Shown here piece by piece: positions 52,726 to 60,837 of a stretch of 64,000 bases of DNA (the stretch's first letter is position 1; every line of letters starts with the position of its first letter). Below the pieces are notes generated by a model. The model was not told where the DNA came from. It made no database searches and worked only from the letters and a program-made list of their open reading frames with translations. The position numbers and the translations under genes were made by a program. The stretch comes from Gracilimonas tropica DSM 19535 (lineage in GTDB: Bacteria; Bacteroidota; Rhodothermia; Balneolales; Balneolaceae), in NCBI RefSeq assembly GCF_000375425.1, contig NZ_AQXG01000006.1, positions 115,076-179,075 of the forward strand. The letters are read 5' to 3'.

Positions 52726-53256
52726 TTATTTCTGGCCTGAAGCGCCTTTCTGCGTGACTTCCTCTTCTTTAACTTCGTACCAAAATTTGTCGTCAGAAAC
52801 CCGCTTGGCTTTTACTTTCTTGAGGGTTTCATCCGGGTAATCAGCCAGCACGTCTTTGTTTGGAGACTCCTTAACTTTGATAGCATCGGTGAGGCCATGC
52901 TTCTTGAGCAAGTCCAGCGTATGCTTGCGGCTGATACTGATCCGGGTAGATTTTCGGTAGCCTATTATTCCGAAATTCAGCTCTTTGGATTTCTTATCAG
53001 CAAAAAGTTCCTCACGGCTCATCTCGGCATAAGCTGCCAGACCTTTTTCAAAGTGATCGATCTCTTTTTGAATGGGAGCGGCTTTCTCGTTGGCCTCCTC
53101 TTTTATGGCGTTAATGGCATCTTCTGCGTCAGCATCGATGCGCTTTAGCTCAATGCGCCGGCGAGCAATTTCTAACAGTGCGTCGTTGGCTTCATCCAGG
53201 TTTCGGACTGCGGCCATTTTGGTTGTAGGTTTGAATCGTTTTTTTGTCTTAGGCAT
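52726..53256 (-). CDS. gam: Host-nuclease inhibitor Gam-like protein
   Basis: 176 residues, mostly coiled coil (RIDADAEDAINAIKEEANEK), with FGIIGYRKSTRISI as in Mu Gam/Ku-like end-binding proteins. It protects linear phage DNA from exonuclease. Gene order MuB ... Gam ... Gp16 ... Mor follows Mu. Confidence 0.82.
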   Translation of the reverse strand: MPKTKKRFKPTTKMAAVRNLDEANDALLEIARRRIELKRIDADAEDAINAIKEEANEKAAPIQKEIDHFEKGLAAYAEMSREELFADKKSKELNFGIIGYRKSTRISISRKHTLDLLKKHGLTDAIKVKESPNKDVLADYPDETLKKVKAKRVSDDKFWYEVKEEEVTQKGASGQK

Positions 53257-53273
53257 TGGTTTTGATTTTTAGG

Positions 53274-54209
53274 TTAGAATAATCTGATTCGTGTTCGGGA
53301 GTGGTAGTTGATGACATCCTCAAGCATGCGCAGGTAGCTTTCACTGTCGCTGCACTTGGTAAATTTGTCAGGTGCCATCGATACTTTTTTGATGATGAAT
53401 TCTGGTGAAAGCTCGGCGAATTCCATTCCTTCTACCAGGGCAATGATGAAACTTCGGTCTGTAGTAAAGTCTCCATATTCAGATAGGTCTTGAACGAGTT
53501 TGCCGGTTTTCTCTGCAAATTCTTGATGCTCCAGGTGGAGTTTTCCGGACTTAAATTCATCCGTAAAGTTTCCACCACCGGTCACTGTTTTGCCCTTCAT
53601 AAGCAACCCGGCAGACATGGTATAAGGCATCTTATATTTATCCAGGAACTCACGGAAGTAGATATATTGCTCTTTGCCTTTCGCGATCCAGTGATCCAGG
53701 TAGTCCTTATATCCCCAGTTCTTCGTGTTGATGTTCAAAGCGATGGCATCATCAATCGTTAAGCCCTTCTTAATGATGTAATAAATAGGCCGGCTTAATT
53801 TCATTGCTGCTCGTAAACGATGCTGGCCATCGATCACTTCATACTTATCATTAACTAAAATGGGCTGAGCAAAAAGAAGATCATTCTTTTTAATACTCCT
53901 GATCAAAGCGGTAACATGGGCATCATTAACACTTCGGTTCTTTTGATTGTAAATAAACTTGTCATACTGCTTCGTGACATAGTATTTATCGCACGGTTTA
54001 TCTTCTGTTTTAATGGGAGAGCCACTAATATTTCCCTTCACAGGGCTTTTCTCTTTAAGGATTCTTTTCATTTCGGATTTATCAATTTTAAGGGTTCCTT
54101 TATTGGTCTCGCAGATAAACCTGGCATCAACTACATAGCAGTCCTGAATGAAATAGGCACTGTCTTTATATTTGATGGTGGTTCCTTTTAATTTTTCTGC
54201 AACACTCAT
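53274..54209 (-). CDS. ParB/Srx-fold nuclease-like protein
   Basis: 311 residues. The middle (about 85-150) carries the ParB-type motif FAQPILVNDKYEVIDGQHRL. The C-terminal half is unique. Similar proteins in phages act in partition or as CTP-dependent DNA-binding nucleases. There is no parA, and a role in early DNA processing is likely. It overlaps the next small gene by 4 nt. Confidence 0.75.
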   Translation of the reverse strand: MSVAEKLKGTTIKYKDSAYFIQDCYVVDARFICETNKGTLKIDKSEMKRILKEKSPVKGNISGSPIKTEDKPCDKYYVTKQYDKFIYNQKNRSVNDAHVTALIRSIKKNDLLFAQPILVNDKYEVIDGQHRLRAAMKLSRPIYYIIKKGLTIDDAIALNINTKNWGYKDYLDHWIAKGKEQYIYFREFLDKYKMPYTMSAGLLMKGKTVTGGGNFTDEFKSGKLHLEHQEFAEKTGKLVQDLSEYGDFTTDRSFIIALVEGMEFAELSPEFIIKKVSMAPDKFTKCSDSESYLRMLEDVINYHSRTRIRLF

Positions 54210-54436
54210 TGTCCTATGTGTTTAAGTTTGCGTTCAACGGTTGCCTTCAGCTCTCGATTAAGCAACTCGATATTGTCCTCGATCCAGTCTTTCACATCAG
54301 GCCAGTCTCTGATCCAGTCGGTATCGCGGATCGTTAGCAGGTAACCCGCCGGCACGTTGGCCATCAGGGTTCCTTCGTACCTGCCCGGGACCGGGCAGGG
54401 CGAAGTATCGGTTAGTGGTTCGGTTCTAATGGGCAT
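54206..54436 (-). CDS. Small DUF3820-like phage protein
   Basis: 76 residues from ATG at 54434-54436, chosen because GGAGGAG lies 3-9 nt upstream; a longer start at 54448 would include that SD. The body MANVPAGYLLTIRDTDWIRD resembles DUF3820-type phage proteins. Function unknown. Confidence 0.65.
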   Translation of the reverse strand: MPIRTEPLTDTSPCPVPGRYEGTLMANVPAGYLLTIRDTDWIRDWPDVKDWIEDNIELLNRELKATVERKLKHIGQ

Positions 54437-54782
54437 ATTCTCCTCCAACCGTGGTTTTAGAAGTCAGTCCCTTGCTGTTAACCAGCCAGGTAGATTTAGT
54501 CATCTTCCGTTCGTAGTACTTAAGCTGCCGTTCAGCAGCTTCGATCTGAACCCTGGGGGCGTGGGTATTACGCAGCTCATAAAGGACTTTTCGCCAGCTA
54601 TAAAGAATTGTATTGGGATTTCCGTCCCACATTTCCTGGTACAAGAACCAGTTCATGATTTCGGCATTCTTCTCATCAGCCACACGTTTTATTTGGCTGT
54701 AAAACACCACGCGGACCAGCATTAAAATGGCCGCTATTATTATTCCAACTACCAGGGTAATAATGATGTATTGATCTAACAT
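54426..54782 (-). CDS. Membrane-anchored early phage protein
   Basis: 118 residues from ATG at 54780-54782, preceded by CAGGAG. A single N-terminal membrane helix (about 4-24, IITLVVGIIIAAILMLVRVV) is followed by a helical cytoplasmic domain with ILYSWRKVLYELRN. It is unusual to find a membrane protein inside an early operon; it could act in superinfection exclusion, but nothing proves this. Confidence 0.65.
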   Translation of the reverse strand: MLDQYIIITLVVGIIIAAILMLVRVVFYSQIKRVADEKNAEIMNWFLYQEMWDGNPNTILYSWRKVLYELRNTHAPRVQIEAAERQLKYYERKMTKSTWLVNSKGLTSKTTVGGEYAH

Positions 54783-55048
54783 GATGTCTCCTGTTTGCAA
54801 TTATATTCAAAGATGTGCCAGACATAACCTTGCTGAAACACAGTCTCCAGGTATGTCCCATTTTTAGCTTTTGAACTAAGCTTATTTCCGGTACCAACTA
54901 TGCAGAAATTTCTTTCCTCCTCATCGGCTTCCGAGTCAACCATAGCCCACAAATACAGCTCACCATTTTGGTAAGCGATCTTAAGGATCTCCGCGCCCTC
55001 TCTTATCATTACTGAAGGCTGCACTTTGTATTTATAGATCACTTTCAT
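54776..55048 (-). CDS. DUF7352-like small protein
   Basis: 90 residues. MKVIYKYKVQPSVMIREGAE and YLWAMVDSEADEEERNFCIV match a family of small phage proteins with the pattern of a beta barrel. Function unknown. It lies after MuB and overlaps the next gene by 7 nt. Confidence 0.6.
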   Translation of the reverse strand: MKVIYKYKVQPSVMIREGAEILKIAYQNGELYLWAMVDSEADEEERNFCIVGTGNKLSSKAKNGTYLETVFQQGYVWHIFEYNCKQETSC

Positions 55049-55058
55049 TTCAGCCTCC

Positions 55059-55997
55059 TTAAATAATTACATATTGCTGAGCCTTCTCGACCACTTCAGC
55101 GCCGATCCGGTTATTCGGGATATCGTTCTTCTGAGCCAGCTGAAGCGTCCGCTTCATGAGCTTACTCAGCGACCGGCCATTCTGCGTTCGCTTAAAGAAA
55201 TGCTTATACAATCCGTTACTCGAGGGAATAGCAGCTTGTACCAGGAGCTTTACATCTTCCTCTTTCAGATTTGATAGCTCTGCCTTAATTCCTATTCGGG
55301 AATACAGCTGTCGAAAATCTGACTTCAAGCCTCTGAGGTTCTGAAGCAGCTTCGGCATTCCTGAAAGCAGGATCCCGATGCCGGTCATATCGTGAAGCCG
55401 GCGGGTTAGCTCCAGGGCTGAGGTCGGGAGATGCTCCGCTTCGTCTATAATTAAGAGCCGATCGGTCCCTTGCAGTTTCTCCCGGGCATCCTCAAACATA
55501 GCCGTTTGCGTTCCGCTCCCTGCAAATCCGATCTCCTTGTGGATCTTTGTCATGAGCGTTTTAGCGGTTGTTCCAGGAATGACTTCTATAAGAATCACCC
55601 CGTCAGGATTGTCCTCATTGTATTGATGGAGGGCACGGGTCTTGCCTAATCCGGCATCCCCTGTAACCACGCCCATTTCACCTTCCACATGGCATATTCG
55701 GGCTACATTATACACCCGCTTAAAGTTGTTAGTAGGCAGGGTATCAATCAGGATCTCTGAATAATCCTCCCGCTCTACCTGGCGCTGCAAAAAGGATTCG
55801 ATCTTCTTGGCCACGGTCTCATTGTCACCGGGATATTTGTCATTCATAAACTGCGACAGCAACGCTCCGGAAACGCCCAGGCTTCGGCTCACCGCATTAA
55901 TACTGCTGCGGGTATCATCACCACTGTTTTGAGCATCTATATACTGTTTAAGATTCTCACGTTGTTCGTTGATGTAGGTTGTTTTATCTTTTTTCAT
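55059..55997 (-). CDS. MuB-like AAA+ transposition protein
   Basis: 312 residues. An N-terminal helix-turn-helix (about 20-55, INAVSRSLGVSGALLSQF) precedes an AAA+ domain with GDAGLGKTRAL (Walker A) and RLLIIDEAEHL (Walker B). MuB binds target DNA and stimulates the transposase. It is located in the MuA-MuB order with two small genes between. The leader AACCCACCTAATC stands directly before the ATG. Confidence 0.92.
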   Translation of the reverse strand: MKKDKTTYINEQRENLKQYIDAQNSGDDTRSSINAVSRSLGVSGALLSQFMNDKYPGDNETVAKKIESFLQRQVEREDYSEILIDTLPTNNFKRVYNVARICHVEGEMGVVTGDAGLGKTRALHQYNEDNPDGVILIEVIPGTTAKTLMTKIHKEIGFAGSGTQTAMFEDAREKLQGTDRLLIIDEAEHLPTSALELTRRLHDMTGIGILLSGMPKLLQNLRGLKSDFRQLYSRIGIKAELSNLKEEDVKLLVQAAIPSSNGLYKHFFKRTQNGRSLSKLMKRTLQLAQKNDIPNNRIGAEVVEKAQQYVII

Positions 55998-56008
55998 GAT
56001 TAGGTGGG

Positions 56009-56326
56009 TTACTTTGTTAACTCATCGGTTGCAGAGGCCGGTTGCCCAGGGGTCGAATCTGAAGCGCCGGTCTCTGTATTTTTTGGGGTTATCATTTCTT
56101 CGATCATGCAAAGGCCAGCTATAAAAGCATCCTGCTGCTCTTCGCTCCAGTCCACAGCCAGGCTCGCCATATAAGTAGTCAGCGTATCCTTCTCGAACTT
56201 GGAAAGCTGCTTCTCAAAATTGATCAAATCCTGAGCGGTATTTTCTTTTTGCGATCTTTCTTCCTGAATTTCATCAGGAGTTGCTTTACTTGAGTATGGG
56301 CTTCTATATTTTTCTGCTTTACTCAT
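56009..56326 (-). CDS. Early phage protein of unknown function
   Basis: 105 residues, helical and acidic, between MuA and MuB. Visible segments are QEERSQKENTAQDLINFEKQ and SLAVDWSEEQQDAFIAGLC. It overlaps the small gene upstream by 4 nt. No family is recognised. Confidence 0.6.
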   Translation of the reverse strand: MSKAEKYRSPYSSKATPDEIQEERSQKENTAQDLINFEKQLSKFEKDTLTTYMASLAVDWSEEQQDAFIAGLCMIEEMITPKNTETGASDSTPGQPASATDELTK

Positions 56327-56520
56327 GCCGCCTCCTGCATTAGAATGTCATTCGCCTGATCCACCAGGGCATCGTACTCCTCAAAAGTGGAATAGGAAAC
56401 CTTGTCCAGGTCAATCGTTTTCGCTTCATCGTAAAGCCTTGAGATCTCGGCTTTATCTTCGTTCTCGATCGCTTCTTTCAGCGCCTTAATAATTAGCTGT
56501 AAATGATAGGTGTTAGTCAT
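56323..56520 (-). CDS. Small acidic early phage protein
   Basis: 65 residues from ATG at 56518-56520; a longer frame to 56559 begins inside the end of MuA. Leu- and Glu-rich helix (LIIKALKEAIENEDKAEISR). The ACCGATGAG motif lies just before the chosen start. No family is recognised. Confidence 0.55.
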   Translation of the reverse strand: MTNTYHLQLIIKALKEAIENEDKAEISRLYDEAKTIDLDKVSYSTFEEYDALVDQANDILMQEAA

Positions 56521-56548
56521 CGTCTCATCGGTTTTGTTAAGGGTTAAA

Positions 56549-58522
56549 TCAGTCTTCATCCCAAATAGACTTCAGGGATTTTTTAGATCCGGAATCATCC
56601 GGTACAAAATCACTCAGGTCGTCGGTGCCGGTACGTTGCATTTTCTCGTCCTTCTTGATCACCTCATCCATCTTTGTGGTATCCATCTGAATTACCGGCA
56701 CTTTTTCGCTGTATTCGTTAAAGTCTCCTTTCTCCAGGCGAAGCTTTTCTTCGGCCTTAATATTGTAGGTCAGCGCATCCAGGATCTCTTCTGGAGAAGG
56801 CTGGGCATTCATGGCCAGGCGCTTCTTATGCATCTTCACTTCTTTACGCTTCCGCTTCTGGATCTCTCGAAGTTTGGCTTTCTCGATATCGCTGCTTACA
56901 AATCCGGAGATGGTATCGGCCAGCTGAGCTTTGCCCAGGAACTCATTGGTTTCATAAGCAAACACCCAGGCTTCCTGGTAGGCCTTGATATCTCTGCGGA
57001 GATAAACTTTCGTGCCTTTAAAGCCCATCATCCATTCGGCGTAGTAATACTTTCCAAGATCTCCATCCTTTACTCCGTTACGCATAATGGTAGCCTCTCG
57101 GGAAGTACGCATGCAGAACATTCGGAGGGTTTCCGGTCGGATAGCAATCTTCTTTTTATACTCAGAATAGAAGGCTTCATCCGGTGACCGGCCCTGAAGC
57201 TCTTTGCCTTGGCTGGCTTTCTTATTCAGTACCTCAAAAACAAACTGGTTAAACAACCGGTCGAACTTTTTAAAAGTCATCAGCTCGCCTTTTTTAACCA
57301 GCTCCTTCGTGGATTCCGGTCGGTCTTTAGGGTGAGAACCAGTGTACCCGGGGAGATGCTTTTCCAGGTATTCAATGAAACCCCTGAAGGCACGTTCAAT
57401 ATTCTTTGATTGGGCATTATAAGGAAGGCTAAACTGCGCTTTAATACCCATTAAACTTACCAGCGTTCGGGCCTCGGCTTCATCATCAATCGCCTGGTGT
57501 TTTCTGCCACCGGCAAAGTCCTTCGATCGGTAATCCTTACCATTATCTATATAGATGCCTTCGCCGGGTCGGCCAAATTTTTCAATACCCCATTTAAAAC
57601 TCTGAAAGATGTGATCAGAATTAGGATCAGCTTCATGGTTAAATATGCTGATGAACTTATTCGTCTTGAAGTCCATCCAGGCCGTACACCAGGGACGGAA
57701 GATCTTGCCGGTTTCCTCGTTAATAACAAAGAGATCGATCACTCGGTGGTCACCAACCCACCAGGCATTGGCAGGAATATCCGACTTATCGCGATCCACA
57801 TAATCGGCATACTTTTTATTCCAGGCTTCCTCGCCATATCGCGCAAAATAGATCGTACTATCCGAGTGCTCATTTTCCAGCCGGCGTAAAAAGGTTCGGG
57901 CTGTCGGGAAGTCCGAAACATCCCGGCCTTCCTTAAATGCCTGGCCCCGTACAATATTCCAGCAGCTTTCAGCCGAGGGCCGGCTCTCCTTTAAATAGAG
58001 CGCTTCAAACAATTCATAATCTTCATCGGTAGTCTTGGAATCCCCGCGCCGGTTTCCATAATTAGGGATCAGCGCAGTCAGGCCTTCCTCTTCATACGCC
58101 TTCCTGTACCGGTAAAAGCTTTTCAGTGAAACCTTCTCCTCCGGATGCGATTGCTTCCAGGCACGGATCGCGCCTTTCAGCTCCTTACCTTTCAGCTCTC
58201 CAAACTGCTGTATCAGGTTCAGCCAGAGATTAGCATGCTCCTTCGCATAATCCGGAGCCTTGGCATAAGCCTCCGCATCCATCTGCTGTTGCAACAGATC
58301 ATCGTTAGCCTCAAAATGGTCACGGATATAATTAGATCGGTGGGGTTCCGGGAGTCCTAAAGGATTCACTTCAAGCTGTCGGCCACCGCGGCCTAAACCA
58401 TCCACATATCTATAATATTGATCCGCAATTTTCTCCCGCTTTATGTACTTATATATAGCGTCAGAAGAGAGGGGTATTCTGTCCGTTAGTTCTGAAACCG
58501 GTATAAAATTCATTTTTCCCAT
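56549..58522 (-). CDS. MuA-like DDE transposase
   Basis: 657 residues from ATG at 58520-58522, 8 nt after the Ner stop, chosen over an earlier start inside the Ner gene. The core domain has D in WWVGDHRVIDLF (about 255), D in IYIDNGKDYR (about 326) and E in KNIERAFRGF (about 374). An N-terminal helix-turn-helix region (PVSELTDRIPLSSDAIYKYI) binds the ends and a C-terminal region contacts MuB. It catalyses replicative and integrative transposition of the phage. Confidence 0.95.
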   Translation of the reverse strand: MGKMNFIPVSELTDRIPLSSDAIYKYIKREKIADQYYRYVDGLGRGGRQLEVNPLGLPEPHRSNYIRDHFEANDDLLQQQMDAEAYAKAPDYAKEHANLWLNLIQQFGELKGKELKGAIRAWKQSHPEEKVSLKSFYRYRKAYEEEGLTALIPNYGNRRGDSKTTDEDYELFEALYLKESRPSAESCWNIVRGQAFKEGRDVSDFPTARTFLRRLENEHSDSTIYFARYGEEAWNKKYADYVDRDKSDIPANAWWVGDHRVIDLFVINEETGKIFRPWCTAWMDFKTNKFISIFNHEADPNSDHIFQSFKWGIEKFGRPGEGIYIDNGKDYRSKDFAGGRKHQAIDDEAEARTLVSLMGIKAQFSLPYNAQSKNIERAFRGFIEYLEKHLPGYTGSHPKDRPESTKELVKKGELMTFKKFDRLFNQFVFEVLNKKASQGKELQGRSPDEAFYSEYKKKIAIRPETLRMFCMRTSREATIMRNGVKDGDLGKYYYAEWMMGFKGTKVYLRRDIKAYQEAWVFAYETNEFLGKAQLADTISGFVSSDIEKAKLREIQKRKRKEVKMHKKRLAMNAQPSPEEILDALTYNIKAEEKLRLEKGDFNEYSEKVPVIQMDTTKMDEVIKKDEKMQRTGTDDLSDFVPDDSGSKKSLKSIWDED

Positions 58523-58529
58523 AATCCGC

Positions 58530-58799
58530 CTAAGCTGCTTCAGATTCGCGTTTTTCAGAATTCTCAACTTGTCCGTTAGTCTGTCCGTTACTTGGGTACG
58601 AGAAAGGGACAACTTCCTGGGCCTGTTTAATGGTTTGAGATATGAGCTTTCTCAACCGGGGAGATCTATTGGCACCCTTAGCTGCATACATTACTGCCGT
58701 TGGTGAAACATCCCACTCCTTGGCTTTCTGAGACGCATTTGTCTGCAGGATCTCACAAGCAATTTTGAATTCGTGGTACCTATCTTTTAAGTCCTTCAT
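58530..58799 (-). CDS. Ner-like early transcription regulator
   Basis: 89 residues with the helix-turn-helix KAKEWDVSPTAVMYAAKGAN and RSPRLRKLISQTIK. In Mu, Ner represses the early and repressor promoters in the lytic cycle. It is the first gene of the early operon, divergent from the repressor across the palindromic operator. Confidence 0.72.
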   Translation of the reverse strand: MKDLKDRYHEFKIACEILQTNASQKAKEWDVSPTAVMYAAKGANRSPRLRKLISQTIKQAQEVVPFSYPSNGQTNGQVENSEKRESEAA

Positions 58800-58836
58800 T
58801 AGTTACATTCAGTTGTAATCTTTAATTAAACTTTTT

Positions 58837-58862
58837 AAGTATAAACTTTTTGTTTTATACTT
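58837..58862. promoter_or_regulatory. Palindromic operator between repressor and early genes
   Basis: AAGTATAAA and TTTATACTT are perfect 9-bp inverted arms separated by 8 bp. They lie midway between the divergent repressor and Ner-like genes, the location of the Mu early operator. A smaller repeat TTACA...TGTAA at 58803-58818 lies nearer the Ner-like gene. Confidence 0.7.
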
Positions 58863-58900
58863 GCAAGACTTAAAATTTATAACTCTACTAAAAATTTATA

Positions 58901-59422
58901 TTGGGAAAAGAGATCTCAAATAGGCTCCAGCAAGTCGCTGAACTGTTATTCGAGGGGAATCAGGCAGAAATGGCACGTGCTATGGATATGACTCCGCAGG
59001 GACTCAATCCATATTTAGTAGGCGATAGAAACCCTGGATTCAAGCTGATTAAACGTTTAGTAGAATTGGGAATAAACGCGACATGGATAGTCACCGGCGT
59101 AAAACCAATGCTAATAAAAGATATTACGCACGCGCAGGTTACAAGGATAGATATGGTTCAGGAAGATATAGAGGGCGAAGGCGAATATGCTAACAAAGAG
59201 AAGAAGGGCATGGATCACTCAGATCCGGGCAATGGTTTTTTCGCACATATCAATCAGGACGATCTATCAGAGACTGAACATGATCTGCTTGTAGAAGTAA
59301 GGCGTTTCTCAGATTTTCTAAAAACGACAGGCGTACCTCTCCAGGTGAAGCGTCTAATGCTCGAGTTAATGATAGAGCACATTGATCAAGAGATTGCACG
59401 GCTTCGAGATAATCAAACGTAG
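58901..59422 (+). CDS. Phage repressor (CI/c-type)
   Basis: 173 residues starting at TTG (58901); no ATG or SD is available in frame. The N-terminal helix-turn-helix is AEMARAMDMTPQGLNPYLVG with LIKRLVELGINATWIVTG, as in lambda-type repressors. The C-terminal part is helical (RRFSDFLKTTGVPLQVKRLM) without a recognisable protease domain. It maintains lysogeny and is opposite in direction to the early operon. Confidence 0.85.
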   Translation: MGKEISNRLQQVAELLFEGNQAEMARAMDMTPQGLNPYLVGDRNPGFKLIKRLVELGINATWIVTGVKPMLIKDITHAQVTRIDMVQEDIEGEGEYANKEKKGMDHSDPGNGFFAHINQDDLSETEHDLLVEVRRFSDFLKTTGVPLQVKRLMLELMIEHIDQEIARLRDNQT

Positions 59423-59666
59423 TAAACTTCATTTCAACGTATTTTAAATTATGATTTAAGCGAGCCTGAAGGTAGTTTAATGCCGTGTTTATTGGATAGT
59501 AAAAATTCTCAAACCATCTCGCAAAAACATGAAGTAATCTCGAAGTTTATGAAGTTTTTCTCAAATTGCCTTTTTTCCCGATATCGCCCTCTACGCCTAC
59601 ATGATCCCCGTTTTTGTGGGCTTTTCCCGCTTCACCCTTGATTCTCAAACCATACACCCCCTTATA
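59423..59666. repeat. Prophage early-end terminus with MuA-type end sites
   Basis: No gene is seen in this stretch. It holds two full copies of ATTCTCAAACCA (59505-59516 and 59641-59652; reverse complement TGGTTTGAGAAT) and one partial TTTCTCAAATTG (about 59557-59568). The last full copy is 14 nt from the terminal TTATA. Wide spacing at this end and tight spacing at the other mirrors the asymmetric ends of Mu. Confidence 0.85.
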
Positions 59667-59671
59667 TTATG
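59667..59671. repeat. Right copy of the 5-bp target duplication TTATG
   Basis: TTATG directly follows the right terminus CCCCCTTATA and equals the left copy at 20115-20119. The reconstructed empty site reads GGAGATTATGAGTTAATAAA. Confidence 0.85.
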
Positions 59672-59714
59672 AGTTAATAAACGGTGATAATTTTAAAACA
59701 AGCAATTCTGTAAA

Positions 59715-59757
59715 CCGAAGCTACGTCCGCGTCCCAGTTAATGCGCTTGTTAGCTGT
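59715..59757 (-). repeat. Truncated attC-like site A
   Basis: Only the half next to the cassette is present: GTCCGCGTCCCAGTTAATGC followed by GCTTGTTAGCTGT, matching the right halves of the sites at 62305-62432 and 63128-63260. The distal GCTAACG half is missing. It begins 6 nt after the lipoprotein stop. Confidence 0.65.
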
Positions 59758-59761
59758 GCGG

Positions 59762-60109
59762 CTACAGCTTGAATTTTAGTGAATTTCCTGAACTTCGTTT
59801 TTCTATTCCCCACATAATAAATGCTTCATCTGATGATTCTTGATAGCCCATTATCTCACTATATGGAATAGAGACTTTTGAATTTCCTTCAATAGTAGGC
59901 CATTCAGCATTAGGATCTAAATCAACCAGTGTGGATGTTTCATATTCAAGTAGGATGTAATGGATAACCTCATCCGAATTGTTCGTAAGAATTACGGCCG
60001 ATTCTTTTGTTGTAATGCTGAGGTTTTCATCACCAAGTGAATCCACACTACTATTACAGGAAAGAAAAATGAACGAGGCAAAAACGGAGATATAAAGTAT
60101 TTTTTTCAT
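59762..60109 (-). CDS. Cassette-borne lipoprotein
   Basis: 115 residues. The signal peptide MKKILYISVFASFIFLSC carries a lipobox (FLSC). The mature part is a small beta domain (NNSDEVIHYILLEYETSTLV). No family is recognised. It occupies one cassette between attC-like sites A and B. Confidence 0.8.
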   Translation of the reverse strand: MKKILYISVFASFIFLSCNSSVDSLGDENLSITTKESAVILTNNSDEVIHYILLEYETSTLVDLDPNAEWPTIEGNSKVSIPYSEIMGYQESSDEAFIMWGIEKRSSGNSLKFKL

Positions 60110-60144
60110 ATCAACACCTTCTGTATTTGTTTAGTAATTAGTAC

Positions 60145-60279
60145 AGCTAACGACCCAGCGTTTAAACGGCACAGGGATTAAGATTTAGTTGAAGTAGCGA
60201 AATTAATTCATGGCAATCAAGTTCCATCGAACCCTGTCCCGAGCAATCGGGGCGTCCGCTTTAAAACGCTTTATTATAC
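60145..60279 (-). repeat. attC-like site B
   Basis: AGCTAACGACCCAGCGTTTA at one end and the GTCCGCTTTAAAACGC half at the other form an imperfect hairpin of about 135 nt. The outer heptamer at the high end is ATTATAC instead of G/TTATAC. It follows the ParE stop by 8 nt. The middle AGTAGCGAAATTAATTC is shared with sites D and G. Confidence 0.75.
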
Positions 60280-60287
60280 CAATTTTA

Positions 60288-60590
60288 CTACCGCGATTTA
60301 AGTATATCAAGATGCAGAAATTGTTCTTCACGGATTACATGGACGATATATACAATCTCATTTTCCTGCCGATAAAATATCCGGCAAGGAGATAAAACTA
60401 CTTCTCTATATATAGAGTTCTCAACCTCTTCAATAAGCTTACCACTTTTAGGATGAGGCGCCAAGCGCTCTATTTCTTCGAATGCAGATCGAACTAACTT
60501 CTTTGCAGCTGTTGGATTATCTAAAGAAATGTAGTCAGCTATTTCGTCTAACTCATTGAGAGCCGGTACAGTCCAAATTATTCGAGCCAT
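60288..60590 (-). CDS. parE: RelE/ParE-family toxin
   Basis: 100 residues with the family pattern: WTVPALNELDEIADYISLDN, PHPKSGKLIEEV, REVVLSPCRIFYRQENEIVY, and a basic end. RelE/ParE toxins cleave mRNA on ribosomes or poison gyrase; this one looks more ParE-like because the ribosome-dependent catalytic residues are not evident. It overlaps the antitoxin gene by 13 nt. Confidence 0.9.
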   Translation of the reverse strand: MARIIWTVPALNELDEIADYISLDNPTAAKKLVRSAFEEIERLAPHPKSGKLIEEVENSIYREVVLSPCRIFYRQENEIVYIVHVIREEQFLHLDILKSR

Positions 60591-60835
60591 CTTGCCATGC
60601 GTTTCTTAGCCTCGGCATGGGGTACAATACGGCCCTCAAGAATTGCTTTTTCACCGCGAGCCAATCCTTCAAGTAGAGATAATTTTTTTTGAATGTGCTC
60701 AAAATGATCTACATCAACAAGATATGCTGAAGGTTTTCCATGCTCAGTAATTAGCACAGGTTCCTTTTCCTCGTGTAATTCTTTGAGAAGTTTAGTTGCT
60801 TGACGTTTAAGTGTTGTGACCAATTCTGTTTTCAT
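60578..60835 (-). CDS. Phd/YefM-family antitoxin
   Basis: 85 residues. The N-terminal DNA-binding Phd fold reads LKRQATKLLKELHEEKEPVL and ITEHGKPSAYLVDVD. The C-terminal helix neutralises the toxin encoded just downstream. The palindrome TGATACTAAAGTATCA (60838-60853) lies 3 nt upstream of the ATG and is the likely autoregulatory operator. Confidence 0.9.
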   Translation of the reverse strand: MKTELVTTLKRQATKLLKELHEEKEPVLITEHGKPSAYLVDVDHFEHIQKKLSLLEGLARGEKAILEGRIVPHAEAKKRMARWLE

Positions 60836-60837
60836 AG

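Larger units (their letters stand above)
20120..59666. mobile_element. Complete Mu-like transposable prophage (39,547 bp)
   Basis: The borders are set by the TTATG duplication, by termini TATAA...TTATA, and by the motif TGGTTTGAGAAT placed exactly 14 nt inside both ends in inverted orientation. The content is Mu-like: repressor, Ner, MuA, MuB, Gam, Gp16, Mor, gp28 terminase, gp29 portal, gp30 and gpG head proteins, protease/scaffold, capsid, tail chaperone, tape measure and fibre. The early (Mu left) end is at the right. No gene appears broken, so it may be functional. The tape measure of 908 residues suggests a long flexible tail, and no sheath gene is recognised. Confidence 0.93.

Noticed and set aside
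20118-59656. Alternative prophage ends in TG...CA as in Mu
   Set aside because: TG at 20118 and CA at 59656 give no matching 5-bp duplication and unequal spacing to the end motifs.
20120-59666. Diversity-generating retroelement or retron in the prophage
   Set aside because: No reverse transcriptase frame (YxDD) was seen, and the fibre gene has no template-like copy nearby.
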